Source: Clostridia bacterium (GTDB taxonomy: Bacteria; Bacillota; Clostridia; Oscillospirales; CAG-272). From it: DNA of 64,000 nucleotides. The DNA lies in contig CAAGDE010000026.1 of NCBI GenBank assembly GCA_900768535.1, forward strand, positions 1 to 64,000, read 5' to 3'. Position 1 is the stretch's first letter, and the number at the start of each line of letters is the position of its first letter. Shown piece by piece: positions 33,375-41,938 of the stretch. The notes under the pieces are model-generated. The model did no database searches. It was given only the letters and a program-made list of their open reading frames with translations, and was not told where the DNA came from. A program made the translations under genes and the position numbers.

Positions 33375-34340
33375 TCACATTCCGAAATCGCGCAGAAACC
33401 AAATCTCCTTCGGGTCAAGGCAGACGGTCCTTCCGTTCAGGTAGCCCAGCGGTCCCGATGCGTCCGCAAACCGGAACTCCAGACGCCAGGCATAGAGCGC
33501 CTGATATTTGTAGCCCTTTGCGCGGTCCTCACGGTTGACGCCGTACTTGCCGTCCCCGACAAGCGGGTGACCGATGTGCGCCAGGTGCGCGCGGATCTGA
33601 TGCGTCCGACCCGTGACCAGCTCGATTTCCAAAAGGGACAGCCCGCCCTGCGTCCGCACCACGCGGTATTTGGTGACAATCTCCTTATACCCCGGCTTTT
33701 TCAAATCACTGACCGTCACGGTGTTGTTTGCCGCGTCCTTGCGCAGATATCCGTGCAGGGTGTCCTCCGGCTTCGGCATTCTGCCGTGCACCGCGCAGTA
33801 GTAGAACTTCCGCACCTCGTCGTTCCGGATCTTTTCATTCATCCCGCGCAGGGCAGCCGCGTTTTTTGCGGCAATGACGATTCCGCCCGTGTTGCGGTCG
33901 ATGCGGTTGCAGAGCGCCGGGGCAAAGGACTGCTCGGCGGCGGGGTCATACTCCCCCTTCTGCGCAAGATACGCCTTGATGTGCAGAATCAGCGTGTTCT
34001 CCGCGGCGGCGGTATCCTCGTGAACCAGGACGCCGGGGCGCTTATTCAGGAGCAGGATGTTTTCATCCTCATAAACGATGTCCAGCTTCGGCACAATGCG
34101 CTCCAGCGCGCCGTTGTCCTTTTCGGGCGAATCGAAAAACTCGTCCCGGATGAACAGCAAAATCTCGTCCCCCTCGGCAAGGATCCGGTTCTGCTCGGTT
34201 CTTGCACGGTTGACCTTGATTTTTTTCGTGCGGATATATTTGTACATCAGCGACACGGGCAGTCCCCGCACCGCCTTGGAAAGGAACTTGTCCAGCCGCT
34301 GACCCGCATCGTTTTTTCCGACCTTCAGGATTCTCATCAT
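33375..34340 (-). CDS. RluA-family pseudouridine synthase
   Basis: A 321-residue RNA-modifying enzyme. An S4 RNA-binding domain covers residues 14-70 (QRLDKFLSKAVRGLPVSLMY), then the catalytic domain has NRIDRNTGGIVI, with the invariant catalytic Asp, and LVTGRTHQIRAHLAHIGHPL, VGDGKYG. RluA/RluC/RluD enzymes modify uridines in 23S rRNA or tRNA; the exact site cannot be told. The usual HRLD is NRID here, and TSG is NTGG. Confidence 0.9.
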   Translation of the reverse strand: MMRILKVGKNDAGQRLDKFLSKAVRGLPVSLMYKYIRTKKIKVNRARTEQNRILAEGDEILLFIRDEFFDSPEKDNGALERIVPKLDIVYEDENILLLNKRPGVLVHEDTAAAENTLILHIKAYLAQKGEYDPAAEQSFAPALCNRIDRNTGGIVIAAKNAAALRGMNEKIRNDEVRKFYYCAVHGRMPKPEDTLHGYLRKDAANNTVTVSDLKKPGYKEIVTKYRVVRTQGGLSLLEIELVTGRTHQIRAHLAHIGHPLVGDGKYGVNREDRAKGYKYQALYAWRLEFRFADASGPLGYLNGRTVCLDPKEIWFLRDFGM

Positions 34341-34397
34341 ACAAAGCGCGGAGAGACTGCTTCCGGTCTCTCCGCTCCCTTCATTTTTTATGCCTAT

Positions 34398-35027
34398 TCA
34401 GAGTGTACCGAAGATCCGGTCACCCGCATCTCCCAGCCCCGGCACGATATAGGCGTGCTCGTTGAGGTGATCGTCCAGCGCCGCGGTGTAGATGTCCACA
34501 TCCGGGTGCGCCTCCTGCACCTTCTTCACGCCCTCCGGAGCCGCCACAAGGCACATAAAGCGAATGTGCTTGCAGCCTCTCTTTTTCAGCATATGGAGCG
34601 CGTCGATTGCCGAACCGCCGGTTGCCAGCATCGGGTCGACCAGGATGACAATGCGGTCGCTGATGTCCGGCGGGAGCTTGCAGTAGTATTCCACCGGCAG
34701 ATGCGTTGCGGGATCGCGGTACAGACCGATATGTCCGACCTTTGCAACCGGAATCAGGCTGAGCAGACCGTCTACCATACCGAGTCCGGCACGGAGAATC
34801 GGAACGATCGCCAGCTTTTTGCCGGAGATCATCTTTGCGGTCATCTTCGTCAGCGGAGTCTCGATGTTGACCTCCTCCAGCGGCAGATCGCGGGTCAGCT
34901 CATAGCCCATGAGCATTGCAATTTCCTCAAGCAGTTCGCGGAAGTCCTTGGAGCCGGTTTTTTTGTTGCGCATAATGGACAGCTTATGCGTAATCAGCGG
35001 GTGGTCGATGATGTGCAGTTCACTCAT
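34398..35027 (-). CDS. upp: uracil phosphoribosyltransferase
   Basis: A 209-residue salvage enzyme converting uracil and PRPP to UMP. Landmarks are [18 protein letters not shown], the PRPP loop [15 protein letters not shown], and the C-terminal [17 protein letters not shown] that binds uracil. The ATG at 35027 follows AAGGAGAACT, and a longer upstream frame lacks the family start [11 protein letters not shown]. It has its own promoter. It functionally joins the deo/cdd pyrimidine salvage genes further along the window. Confidence 0.95.
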   Translation of the reverse strand: MSELHIIDHPLITHKLSIMRNKKTGSKDFRELLEEIAMLMGYELTRDLPLEEVNIETPLTKMTAKMISGKKLAIVPILRAGLGMVDGLLSLIPVAKVGHIGLYRDPATHLPVEYYCKLPPDISDRIVILVDPMLATGGSAIDALHMLKKRGCKHIRFMCLVAAPEGVKKVQEAHPDVDIYTAALDDHLNEHAYIVPGLGDAGDRIFGTL

Positions 35028-35058
35028 AACAGTTCTCCTTCTTGACATTATCGTATCA

Positions 35059-35087
35059 ATTATACAACTCTTTCGCCGATTTTTCAA
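35059..35087 (-). promoter_or_regulatory. promoter of upp
   Basis: On the minus strand TTGAAA (35082-35087) and TATAAT (35059-35064), 17 bp apart. Confidence 0.75.
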
Positions 35088-35127
35088 GCCCTAAATGCAA
35101 ATTCCCGCATTTTTTTTGCGAAATTCC

Positions 35128-35156
35128 TTTACTTTCGGGAGATTTGGTGGTACAAT
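35128..35156 (+). promoter_or_regulatory. promoter of mtaB
   Basis: TTTACT (35128-35133) and TACAAT (35151-35156), 17 bp apart, 36 bases before the start codon. Confidence 0.65.
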
Positions 35157-35192
35157 ATATGGTGAAGAACTGTTTATCCGGAAGGAGACTCC

Positions 35193-36524
35193 ATGTCCTG
35201 CCCTGATTTTTCGGCATATACCGTCGGGCTGATCACGCTCGGCTGTAAGGTCAACCAATACGAATCCGAAGCCATTGCCGAGCGCTTTGCCGCCGAGGGC
35301 TTCCGGATCGCCCGTGAAGGAGATGTCTGCGACATCACCGTTGTGAACACCTGCACCGTGACGGCGGAATCCGACCGCAAGGCGCGGCAGATGATCCGGC
35401 GTGCCGTCACTGCCAATCCGGACGGCTGCATCCTTGTCACCGGCTGTCTTGCCCAGACCGACCCGCATCAGATTGCGAACATTGCCGGCGTGGACTTCAT
35501 CTGCGGGAACACCGACAAGCAGGCGGTGGTGGATGCGGCAAAGCGGCTGATTGCGCAGGGACATAAAAATCCGGTTGCCGAGCTCCTGCACCGCCCGCTG
35601 GAGGGAAGCGCGTTCGAGGAGATGACCATCACGCACTTCGACAGGACCCGCGCCTACATCAAAATCGAGGACGGCTGCGAGAACCGCTGCACCTACTGCG
35701 CCATTCCCTCGGCGCGCGGACCGGTCCGCTCCAAGTCCCCTCTGGCAGTGCTCCGGGAGGTGCGGACCCTGGTGGACGGCGGATGCCGGGAGGTGGTACT
35801 GACCGGAATCGAAACCGCATCCTACGGGCGCGACCTCGGCAACTTCGGGCTTGCCGACCTGCTGGAGGCAGTGGACGCGATCCCCGGCATCGGGCGGGTG
35901 CGGCTCGGCTCGCTTGACCCGTCCCTGATGAAGCAGGAATTTGTCGACCGCATCTCCGCGCTCCGTTCCCTCTCTCCGCATTTCCATCTGTCCATGCAGA
36001 GCGGCTCGAATACGGTGCTGGCACGGATGCGCCGCAAATACAACCGCACCATGGCACTTGCCGGAATGGAACGCCTGCGCCGGGCGATCCCCGGCGTGCA
36101 GTTCACCACCGATATGATTGTCGGATTCCCGCAGGAGACCGATGCGGAGTTTGCGCAAACGCTTGATTTTGTGCGGCAGGCGCAGTTCCTGATGATCCAC
36201 GTCTTCCGCTACTCCCCCCGCGCGGGAACGGTCGCCGCAGAGATGCCGGGACAGGTACCGGAGGCGGTAAAGGCGGAGCGCTCGCGGCTGCTGACCGAGG
36301 CGGAAGCGGCGGTGCGGCGGCAGCTTTTGGACCGGACGGTCGGAAAAATCTATCCGGTCCTGTTCGAGAGCCGAGAGGGCGGCAGAAGCTGCGGACACAC
36401 ACCGGAATTCTTTGAGGTATCGGTGCCGGCGGAGCAAGCCGCGCACGGAGATATTCTGCCGGTAAAAATCGAATCGCACAACGGAACCCTTTGCTATGGC
36501 AGAGTTACGGAAAGGAAGGATTGA
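35193..36524 (+). CDS. mtaB: tRNA (N6-threonylcarbamoyladenosine37) methylthiotransferase
   Basis: A 443-residue radical SAM methylthiotransferase that adds a methylthio group to t6A37 of tRNAs. The N-terminal UPF0004 domain has three cluster cysteines (LGCKVNQYES, VNTCTV, VTGCLAQ), the radical SAM motif is CENRCTYC, and a shortened TRAM domain ends the protein. The pattern LGCKVNQYES, not the MGCQMN of MiaB, identifies MtaB. The tsaE and tsaB genes that help make t6A lie 4 kb away. Confidence 0.9.
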   Translation: MSCPDFSAYTVGLITLGCKVNQYESEAIAERFAAEGFRIAREGDVCDITVVNTCTVTAESDRKARQMIRRAVTANPDGCILVTGCLAQTDPHQIANIAGVDFICGNTDKQAVVDAAKRLIAQGHKNPVAELLHRPLEGSAFEEMTITHFDRTRAYIKIEDGCENRCTYCAIPSARGPVRSKSPLAVLREVRTLVDGGCREVVLTGIETASYGRDLGNFGLADLLEAVDAIPGIGRVRLGSLDPSLMKQEFVDRISALRSLSPHFHLSMQSGSNTVLARMRRKYNRTMALAGMERLRRAIPGVQFTTDMIVGFPQETDAEFAQTLDFVRQAQFLMIHVFRYSPRAGTVAAEMPGQVPEAVKAERSRLLTEAEAAVRRQLLDRTVGKIYPVLFESREGGRSCGHTPEFFEVSVPAEQAAHGDILPVKIESHNGTLCYGRVTERKD

Positions 36525-36528
36525 CAGT

Positions 36529-38469
36529 ATGGCAAAAAAGCAACAGCGCGTCATGACCGATGCGGAAAACAGAACGCTCCACCGGCTGGAGAATATCCCT
36601 GCCGGGTGGTCGTACAACCGGATACAGGCATTTTCCACCGATGACGCGGACATGGCAGCCACCTATACGGATATGATGGAAAAGCGCCGTGAGCTGCATC
36701 CCGGTGCCGTCACGCCTCCGACCGTCGGAGAGCTGTTCGGCCTTGCCTCCGCTTATCTTGCAAGAAGCGGCAGGATGCCTGCGTTCGCGCACACGGGACT
36801 GACGCTCGGCAAAACCGCCGGAACGGAGCGGACCTATGGCGCCGAGGGTTCCCCCCTGTACCTGCGCCTTTGCGACACCGACCGGAAGAGAAGCGCGCTG
36901 ACCGAGGGTGACCGGCTCCTGCTGGTCCGTTCGGAGGATCCCGCCGCCCTGATCCGGTTTGCCGAGTCCCCTGCCGTGCGGCGCGGAACCAAATGGGAAG
37001 CCCCGGTCGGGGAATACGGCATTCTGCCGACCGTTCTGCCGCGCATGGAAGGAATCTGCTACGATCTGCCGGCGCTCTCCGGCATTACCGCAGCCTCCCC
37101 CATGGATCGGCTGTTCGTTCCGCTGCCCGGTTCCCGGCTGTTCGCCGTGGGTGCAGCATCGGTCAGGGAGGCAACGGATACCGCCGCGGCGTGCGGCTGT
37201 GCCCTTTCCGTCATTGCACATCTGACCGCCGGGGACGAAACGGCGTTTGCGTACTCCGGCGAGGATGTCCTGCGGACCGACACGCTCTGGCTGCGTACCC
37301 TGCCCCGGCGGGAAACGCTTTCCGTTCACGCTCCGGCAAAAACCGATGCATCGGAGCCCCTCTGCCGCGGAGTAACGGTCGAGGGACATTCGGTCTATCT
37401 CGGCGACAGCCTCTCCGTCGGAGAACGCGTGACCGAGGGCGGCTTTACGGTTGCGGCATCCGCCCGCAGACTCTGCGGAAGCGTCTTCCGGTCCGCCATG
37501 GAAACCGTCCTTGCATCGCTTGTGTCGGTGGCGGCATCGGGGGCGGATTACACCGGCATCCGGCTCGGCATCGGACTGCGGCTCCCGGCGGGACAGGATG
37601 CGGCGGGACAGGGCGATCTGCTGGCGGCGGTCCTCGGCATCTACCGTGTGCAGACCGAGTTTGCCTGCCCGTCGGCGCTCTTTGCCGAAACGGACGACAA
37701 CCTGGACGCGCCGCACCTGACGGTCTTTGCCGTCACGGACACATCCGGAACCGTTCCGTCTGCGTTTACAAAGAACGGCAGCGGCGTCTTTTGCGTCACG
37801 CCGGTTCTGCTTGCGTCCGGCATTCCCGATTTTTCGCTTCTGCGCCGCCTGCTCCGGGAGGTGCGCGGGCTTTCGGTTGCCGGGAAGCTGTTCAGTGCCC
37901 GCGCCGCCGTCTGTGAATCCCCTGCCGGCTGTATCGGCAGAGTCTCCGATACGCTGACCTGCCGGCTCTCGGCTTCGGCTTCGGATGCGCTTCCGCTTGG
38001 CCTGATTCTGGAGGGCACCGGTCTGCCCTATATGCGGATCGGCACGGTGGAGACAACGCCCATGAAGCCTGCGGCAGCTGTCGGCTTTACGCTCCCGGAA
38101 AAGATCGGAAAATATGTCTGGAGCGACCGCTATGAGATCACGGTTCTTTCCCGTCCGGGCGATTCCGCGGCGGCATCGCTTGCCGTGGCACTCCGCGGCG
38201 CGGGAGCGGACTGCCTGGCGCTGACCGCAACGGAGGACGGTCCCGTCTCCCGGCGGATCCTGACCTCGCGGATCCTGATTCTCTGCTCCGGCGCGGTCCT
38301 CCCGGCGGGCGACAAGACCGTGTTCGCCCTGCGGATGCTGACCGGCGGCGGCGGGCTGATCCTGCGTCTGGATGACACCGCCCCGGCGGTACCCGCCTTC
38401 CCCTGTGTGACGCTCTCCGGCACGCTTCCGGACGGATTTTTGCCGTTGCTTTCCGGTCTTTGCCGCTGA
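36529..38469 (+). CDS. large protein of unknown function, possibly a diverged PurL/PurM-like protein
   Basis: A 646-residue protein four bases after mtaB, sharing its transcript, with AAAGGAAGG upstream. I do not recognise the family. Hints of an AIR-synthase/FGAM-synthase (PurM/PurL) ancestry are TPPTVGELFGLASAYLARSG, LGDSLSVGERVTEGGFTV, and a last 100 residues that look like a Rossmann or amidotransferase-like domain (RYEITVLSRPGDSAAASLAV, GGGGLILRLDDTAP). None of the catalytic residues of PurL can be placed. It has no membrane segment or signal peptide. It is GC-rich, with a very long antisense shadow frame. Confidence 0.5.
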   Translation: MAKKQQRVMTDAENRTLHRLENIPAGWSYNRIQAFSTDDADMAATYTDMMEKRRELHPGAVTPPTVGELFGLASAYLARSGRMPAFAHTGLTLGKTAGTERTYGAEGSPLYLRLCDTDRKRSALTEGDRLLLVRSEDPAALIRFAESPAVRRGTKWEAPVGEYGILPTVLPRMEGICYDLPALSGITAASPMDRLFVPLPGSRLFAVGAASVREATDTAAACGCALSVIAHLTAGDETAFAYSGEDVLRTDTLWLRTLPRRETLSVHAPAKTDASEPLCRGVTVEGHSVYLGDSLSVGERVTEGGFTVAASARRLCGSVFRSAMETVLASLVSVAASGADYTGIRLGIGLRLPAGQDAAGQGDLLAAVLGIYRVQTEFACPSALFAETDDNLDAPHLTVFAVTDTSGTVPSAFTKNGSGVFCVTPVLLASGIPDFSLLRRLLREVRGLSVAGKLFSARAAVCESPAGCIGRVSDTLTCRLSASASDALPLGLILEGTGLPYMRIGTVETTPMKPAAAVGFTLPEKIGKYVWSDRYEITVLSRPGDSAAASLAVALRGAGADCLALTATEDGPVSRRILTSRILILCSGAVLPAGDKTVFALRMLTGGGGLILRLDDTAPAVPAFPCVTLSGTLPDGFLPLLSGLCR

Positions 38470-38526
38470 TTTTTCCCCCTCCCGGCAAAAAAATCGAAAA
38501 AAAAGAGAGAAAATTTCAAAAAGCCC

Positions 38527-38555
38527 TTGCAATCTGCGTCAGAATATGGTATAAT
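38527..38555 (+). promoter_or_regulatory. promoter of rpmB
   Basis: TTGCAA (38527-38532) and TATAAT (38550-38555), 17 bp apart. Confidence 0.75.
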
Positions 38556-38623
38556 GAATGCTGTTGTACAGTGGTTCTGCCCCGTTTTATACGGTGAAGC
38601 GTTAAATGTAGGAGGTGTCAAAA

Positions 38624-38794
38624 ATGGCAAAATGCTGTATCTGCGGTAAGGGCGTTGTGTTCGGTCAGAACGTTTCCCACTCGCATCGGAAAACCAACAG
38701 AAGCTGGAAGCCCAATATCCGTAAAATCAGACTGGAAGGCAGCAAATCGATCAACGTTTGTTCCCGTTGCCTGCGCACCATGAAGAAAGCCTGA
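38624..38794 (+). CDS. rpmB: 50S ribosomal protein L28, zinc-binding form
   Basis: A 56-residue protein, MAKCCICGKGVVFGQNVSHS then HRKTNRSWKPNI and VCSRCLRTMKK. The CxxC pairs (CCIC, CSRC) mark the zinc-containing C+ paralogue type. It has a strong ribosome binding site (TAGGAGGTG), its own promoter and a terminator at 38829. In genomes with both forms, the zinc-free copy is induced in zinc starvation; only this one is seen here. Confidence 0.95.
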   Translation: MAKCCICGKGVVFGQNVSHSHRKTNRSWKPNIRKIRLEGSKSINVCSRCLRTMKKA

Positions 38795-38828
38795 GTCTGC
38801 TTGCGGCTCGTTGGCAAATAGAGAGTAT

Positions 38829-38867
38829 GGCAGACACCCCCCAACGTGTCTGCCCTTTCTGTATTTT
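38829..38867 (+). terminator. terminator of rpmB
   Basis: GGCAGACAC pairs with GTGTCTGCC around eight bases, followed by CTTTCTGTATTTT. Confidence 0.8.
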
Positions 38868-39093
38868 AAGACCTTGGGACGCTGTCCCAAACCCTGCCTA
38901 AACCTTTCTTGAAAGAAAGGTTTAGGAATCCAAAGAACTTCCCTGAGAAGGGCGTCCCCCTTTTTCTCAGGCAGATCAAATTTGCTGCGCCTCAAAAAAA
39001 GGGGACGCCCTTCTCAGGGAAGGTTCTTGGGGTTCTTAGCCCCTTCTTCCAAGAAGGGGCTAAGCAGGGTTTGGGACAGCGTCCCAAGGTCTT
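38868..39093. repeat. long palindrome made of two head-to-head copies of a double-hairpin repeat
   Basis: Two arms of about 93 bp (38868-38960 and 39001-39093) are inverted relative to each other with roughly a dozen differences. Each arm holds two small hairpins: TTGGGAC...GTCCCAA, and TAAACCTTTCTT/AAGAAAGGTTTA on the left or TTAGCCCCTTCTT/AAGAAGGGGCTAA on the right. The right arm ends 19 bases before the start of the DUF896 gene. Related single copies are at 41097-41159 and 53814-53887. It contains no gene. Confidence 0.85.
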
Positions 39094-39111
39094 TCACACG
39101 GAGGAAAAACA

Positions 39112-39351
39112 ATGGAAGAACATAAGAAGGACAGGTTGAATCATTTGGCGAAGAAGTCGCGCGAGGCGGGCTTGTCGGAGGAGGAAAAGCTGGAGCAGGC
39201 GGCTTTGCGGGAGGAGTATATCCGGGAGTTCCGCGCGCATTTTCAGGGAATCCTCGACCACACGGTCATTCAGCGACCGGACGGGAGCAAAACACCGCTC
39301 CGGGAATACCGCAAAGCGGAAAAGGATCCGTCGAACGGTGAGGAAAAATAA
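39112..39351 (+). CDS. DUF896 (UPF0291, YnzC-like) protein
   Basis: A 79-residue all-helical protein, KKDRLNHLAKKSREAGLSEE, EKLEQAALREEYIREFRAHF and a C-terminal part. The NxLAKK...GLTxEE...E..eR..YL pattern is the DUF896 family; the Bacillus member YneA-region protein YnzC is linked to the SOS-regulated yneA operon, but no such genes are here. The ribosome binding site is CGGAGGAAA, and the structured repeat ends right before it. Confidence 0.85.
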   Translation: MEEHKKDRLNHLAKKSREAGLSEEEKLEQAALREEYIREFRAHFQGILDHTVIQRPDGSKTPLREYRKAEKDPSNGEEK

Positions 39352-39359
39352 AAAAGTCC

Positions 39360-39388
39360 TTTACAAATCACGATTTATGTGATATAAT
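39360..39388 (+). promoter_or_regulatory. promoter of the tsaE-tsaB-rpiB operon
   Basis: TTTACA (39360-39365) and TATAAT (39383-39388), 17 bp apart. Confidence 0.75.
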
Positions 39389-39426
39389 ATAGGTTGGAAT
39401 GATATTTGTCGCTGATGGAGAACCCG

Positions 39427-39891
39427 ATGGAAAATCTGTTGACTGTCCGGACACAGAGCGCCGCCGAAACCGAAGCGGTCGGAGCGGAGCTTGCTAAGAA
39501 AATGCTGGAGGATCCGAGCATCCCCCCGTTTGTCGCACTCTACGGCGATCTGGGTGCGGGAAAGACCGCGTTTGTGCGGGGCTTTGCTTCGGTCGTCGCG
39601 CCGGGCGTCACGGTTCGTTCCCCAACCTTTGCGCTGGTCAACGAGTACCGCGCCAAGCCGAGACCGATCTTTCATTTCGATATGTACCGCATTTCCGGCG
39701 AGGACGATCTGCTCTCCATCGGCTTCTATGACTATCTCGACCGCCCCGGCATCTGCCTGGTGGAATGGAGCGAGAATATTCCCTATGCTCTGCCGGATGA
39801 TTATATCCGGGTGGAGATCCGCAAGGACGATCCGGACAAGCCCGACAGCCGCGCCCTGACGGCGGAACAGCTGGGAGGTGCGGGCGCATGA
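39427..39891 (+). CDS. tsaE: tRNA threonylcarbamoyladenosine biosynthesis ATPase TsaE
   Basis: A 154-residue ATPase required with TsaB and TsaD for t6A37 formation in ANN-decoding tRNAs. Walker A is GDLGAGKT at residues 40-47, then VRSPTFALVNEY and FHFDMYRI, and the late WSENIPYALP, all family landmarks. I chose the ATG at 39427 because GGAG lies seven bases upstream; an ATG at 39415 and a TTG at 39406 are also in frame. It overlaps tsaB by four bases. Confidence 0.9.
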   Translation: MENLLTVRTQSAAETEAVGAELAKKMLEDPSIPPFVALYGDLGAGKTAFVRGFASVVAPGVTVRSPTFALVNEYRAKPRPIFHFDMYRISGEDDLLSIGFYDYLDRPGICLVEWSENIPYALPDDYIRVEIRKDDPDKPDSRALTAEQLGGAGA

Positions 39892-40601
39892 TCACGCTGG
39901 CATTGGAGAGCGCGGCGGCGGTCGCATCCGCGGCGTTGGTACGGGACGGAACCACCTTGGCGGAGCTGACGCTGAACAACGGCAACACGCACAGTGAAAC
40001 GCTCCTGCCCATGGTTGACGCACTGCTTTCCCTCACCGGGTATACCCCGGCGGACATCGGTCTGTTTGCCGCATCGGTCGGTCCCGGATCCTTTACCGGG
40101 GTGCGCATCGGCGTGGCGACCGTCAAGGGGCTGGCGTTCGGCTCCGGCAGGTGCTGTCTCGGCGTCTCGTCCGTGGAAGCCCTTGCTTACAATCTGTCCG
40201 GGGAGGACGGCCTGATCTGCCCCGTTCTGAATGCCCGGAGGCGGCAGGTCTACACGGCACTGTTCCGCGCGCAGGACGGTCACATCACGCGCCTCTGCCC
40301 CGACTGCATTCTGGCGGCGGACGGATTGGACGCTCTGCTCGCCCCCTATGAGGAGCCGGTCCGGTTTGTCGGCGATGCCTACGGGCTTGCCGTGGGAGCC
40401 GTCACACACCCTGCCCTGCCCGTAGCAGAACGCTTGCGCTTCCCCTCCGCCGGCTCGGTGGCACGTGCGGCACTGGCGGCATACGAAGCCGGAAAACGGG
40501 GCACGGACGCAACGCTCACGCCGGATTATCTCCGCCCCTGCCAGGCGGAACGAGACCGGCTGGCGGGAACAAATCAACAGAAAACGAGGATATCACCATG
40601 A
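39888..40601 (+). CDS. tsaB: tRNA threonylcarbamoyladenosine biosynthesis protein TsaB
   Basis: A 237-residue ASKHA-fold protein, the scaffold partner of TsaD. It opens ITLALESAAAVASAALVRDG, with the family's HSETLLPMVDALL and ASVGPGSFTGVRIGVATVKG. Its ATG overlaps the tsaE stop (ATGA) and its stop overlaps the rpiB start. TsaD, the catalytic member, is not in the window. Confidence 0.95.
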   Translation: MITLALESAAAVASAALVRDGTTLAELTLNNGNTHSETLLPMVDALLSLTGYTPADIGLFAASVGPGSFTGVRIGVATVKGLAFGSGRCCLGVSSVEALAYNLSGEDGLICPVLNARRRQVYTALFRAQDGHITRLCPDCILAADGLDALLAPYEEPVRFVGDAYGLAVGAVTHPALPVAERLRFPSAGSVARAALAAYEAGKRGTDATLTPDYLRPCQAERDRLAGTNQQKTRISP

Positions 40602-41059
40602 CAGATCCGAAAACCATTACCGTCGGCTCCGACCATGCCGGTTACGGGCTGAAGCGGAAGATCATCGACCACCTCAAGGAGCTGGGCTACGAGGTCATTG
40701 ACGTCGGAACCGACAGCGAAGCCAGCTGTGACTACCCGGTGTTCGCGCACCGCGTCTGCAAAAACATTCAGCAGGGCATCACCAGGCTCGGCATCCTGAT
40801 CTGCGGAACCGGCGTGGGAATGTCCATTGCCGCAAACAAGCATCGCGGCATCCGCGCGGCGGTCTGCTCCGATACCTTCTCGGCAAGGCTGACCCGTCAG
40901 CACAACGATGCCAACGTGCTCTGCTTCGGCGAGCGTGTGGTCGGTGCCGGTGTTGCCTGCGACCTGGTGGATGCGTTCCTGGGCGCCGAATTCGAAGGCG
41001 GCAAGCACGCCCGCCGCGTGGACCTCATCCGCGCCATCGAAGAGGATGAGCTGCAATAA
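40598..41059 (+). CDS. rpiB: ribose-5-phosphate isomerase B
   Basis: A 153-residue enzyme interconverting ribose 5-phosphate and ribulose 5-phosphate. It has GSDHAGYGLK near the start, the catalytic Cys69 in CGTGVGMSIAANK, and HNDANVLCFGERV. It is coupled to tsaB by a four-base overlap. It joins rpe (42577) in the pentose phosphate pathway and the deo genes, whose products also enter it. Confidence 0.95.
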   Translation: MTDPKTITVGSDHAGYGLKRKIIDHLKELGYEVIDVGTDSEASCDYPVFAHRVCKNIQQGITRLGILICGTGVGMSIAANKHRGIRAAVCSDTFSARLTRQHNDANVLCFGERVVGAGVACDLVDAFLGAEFEGGKHARRVDLIRAIEEDELQ

Positions 41060-41096
41060 CCGATCCGTCTATTCCCCTTCATTGAAAATTCCCGGA

Positions 41097-41159
41097 GTTC
41101 TTAAAATCTTCTTATCAGAAGGTTCCAAGCAGAGCCTGAGACAGTGTCTCAAGGTCTTT
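41097..41159 (+). repeat. single diverged copy of the double-hairpin repeat
   Basis: This aligns without gaps over 63 bases with the right arm of the palindrome at 39031-39093: GTTCTTA...CTTCTT..CAGAAGG, then GCAGAG and TGAGACAGTGTCTCAAGG, ending TCTTT. It lies between rpiB and ispD, 26 bases before the ispD start, in the same orientation relative to the downstream gene as the other copies. Confidence 0.8.
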
Positions 41160-41185
41160 ACACTACAGAAAGGTTGGGTTCGATT

Positions 41186-41938
41186 ATGGGAGAACTGACC
41201 CATCAGACTGCGAATTTGTTGCTTGCCACCAATCCGAAAAACCGGACTGCCGCGCTGATTCTTGCGGCGGGCAGCTCCACGCGCATGGGCGGCAAGACCT
41301 CCAAGCTGTTCCTGTCGCTGGACGGAATGCCGGTCCTGGCGCACACACTGCTTGCCTACCAGCGCTCGCCGCTCATTACCGAGATCATCATTGCGGCAAA
41401 GGAATCGGATGTGGACGCGGTGGTCGCGCTCTGCAACGATTATCGCATCACCAAGCTGACCGCCGTGGTCATCGGCGGCGCAAACCGGCAGGAGTCGGCA
41501 CTGCGGGCGTTTTCGGTCATCGGTCCGGAGATTCACTATGTGGCAATTGCGGACGGCGCGCGCTGTCTGGTCACGCCGACCGAAATTGAAATGGTCTGCG
41601 GCGAAGCATACCGGAAGAAGGCGGCAAGCGCCGGCATCCGCATCACGGGGACCGTAAAACGGACGACCTCCGGCGGTGCCGTGCTGGAAACGCTCGACCG
41701 CGACACGCTCTGGGAGGCACAGACCCCGCAGGTGTTCCACATCGGACTCTATGCGGCGGCACAGAGCAGAGCGGCAAGCGACGGATTTGTCGGAACCGAT
41801 GATAATTCCCTGGTCGAGCGGCTCGGCTACCGGGTACAGATGGTCGAATGCCATAAGGATAACGTCAAGATCACCACACCGGACGATCTGCGCCTTGCGG
41901 AAGCCATTCTCGCCCTGCGGCGCGGCAAAAAGGCATGA
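41186..41938 (+). CDS. ispD: 2-C-methyl-D-erythritol 4-phosphate cytidylyltransferase
   Basis: A 250-residue enzyme of the MEP isoprenoid pathway, forming CDP-methylerythritol. The nucleotide-binding motif is [39 protein letters not shown] and [13 protein letters not shown] near the end are standard. The usual loop DAVRP reads DGARC here. I chose the ATG at 41186 (AAAGGTTGGG upstream); the repeat lies directly before it. Its stop overlaps the ispF start. Confidence 0.9.
   Translation: MGELTHQTANLLLATNPKNRTAALILAAGSSTRMGGKTSKLFLSLDGMPVLAHTLLAYQRSPLITEIIIAAKESDVDAVVALCNDYRITKLTAVVIGGANRQESALRAFSVIGPEIHYVAIADGARCLVTPTEIEMVCGEAYRKKAASAGIRITGTVKRTTSGGAVLETLDRDTLWEAQTPQVFHIGLYAAAQSRAASDGFVGTDDNSLVERLGYRVQMVECHKDNVKITTPDDLRLAEAILALRRGKKA

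Noticed and set aside
36505..38532. 675-codon minus-strand frame opposite the unknown gene after mtaB
   Set aside because: The plus-strand frame has a ribosome binding site, follows mtaB by four bases and has balanced composition. The minus frame is Arg/Gly-rich with no start signal.
38868..39093. Reading the palindrome as the rpmB terminator
   Set aside because: A normal terminator for rpmB is already present at 38829-38867, and the palindrome has related copies elsewhere with no terminator role.
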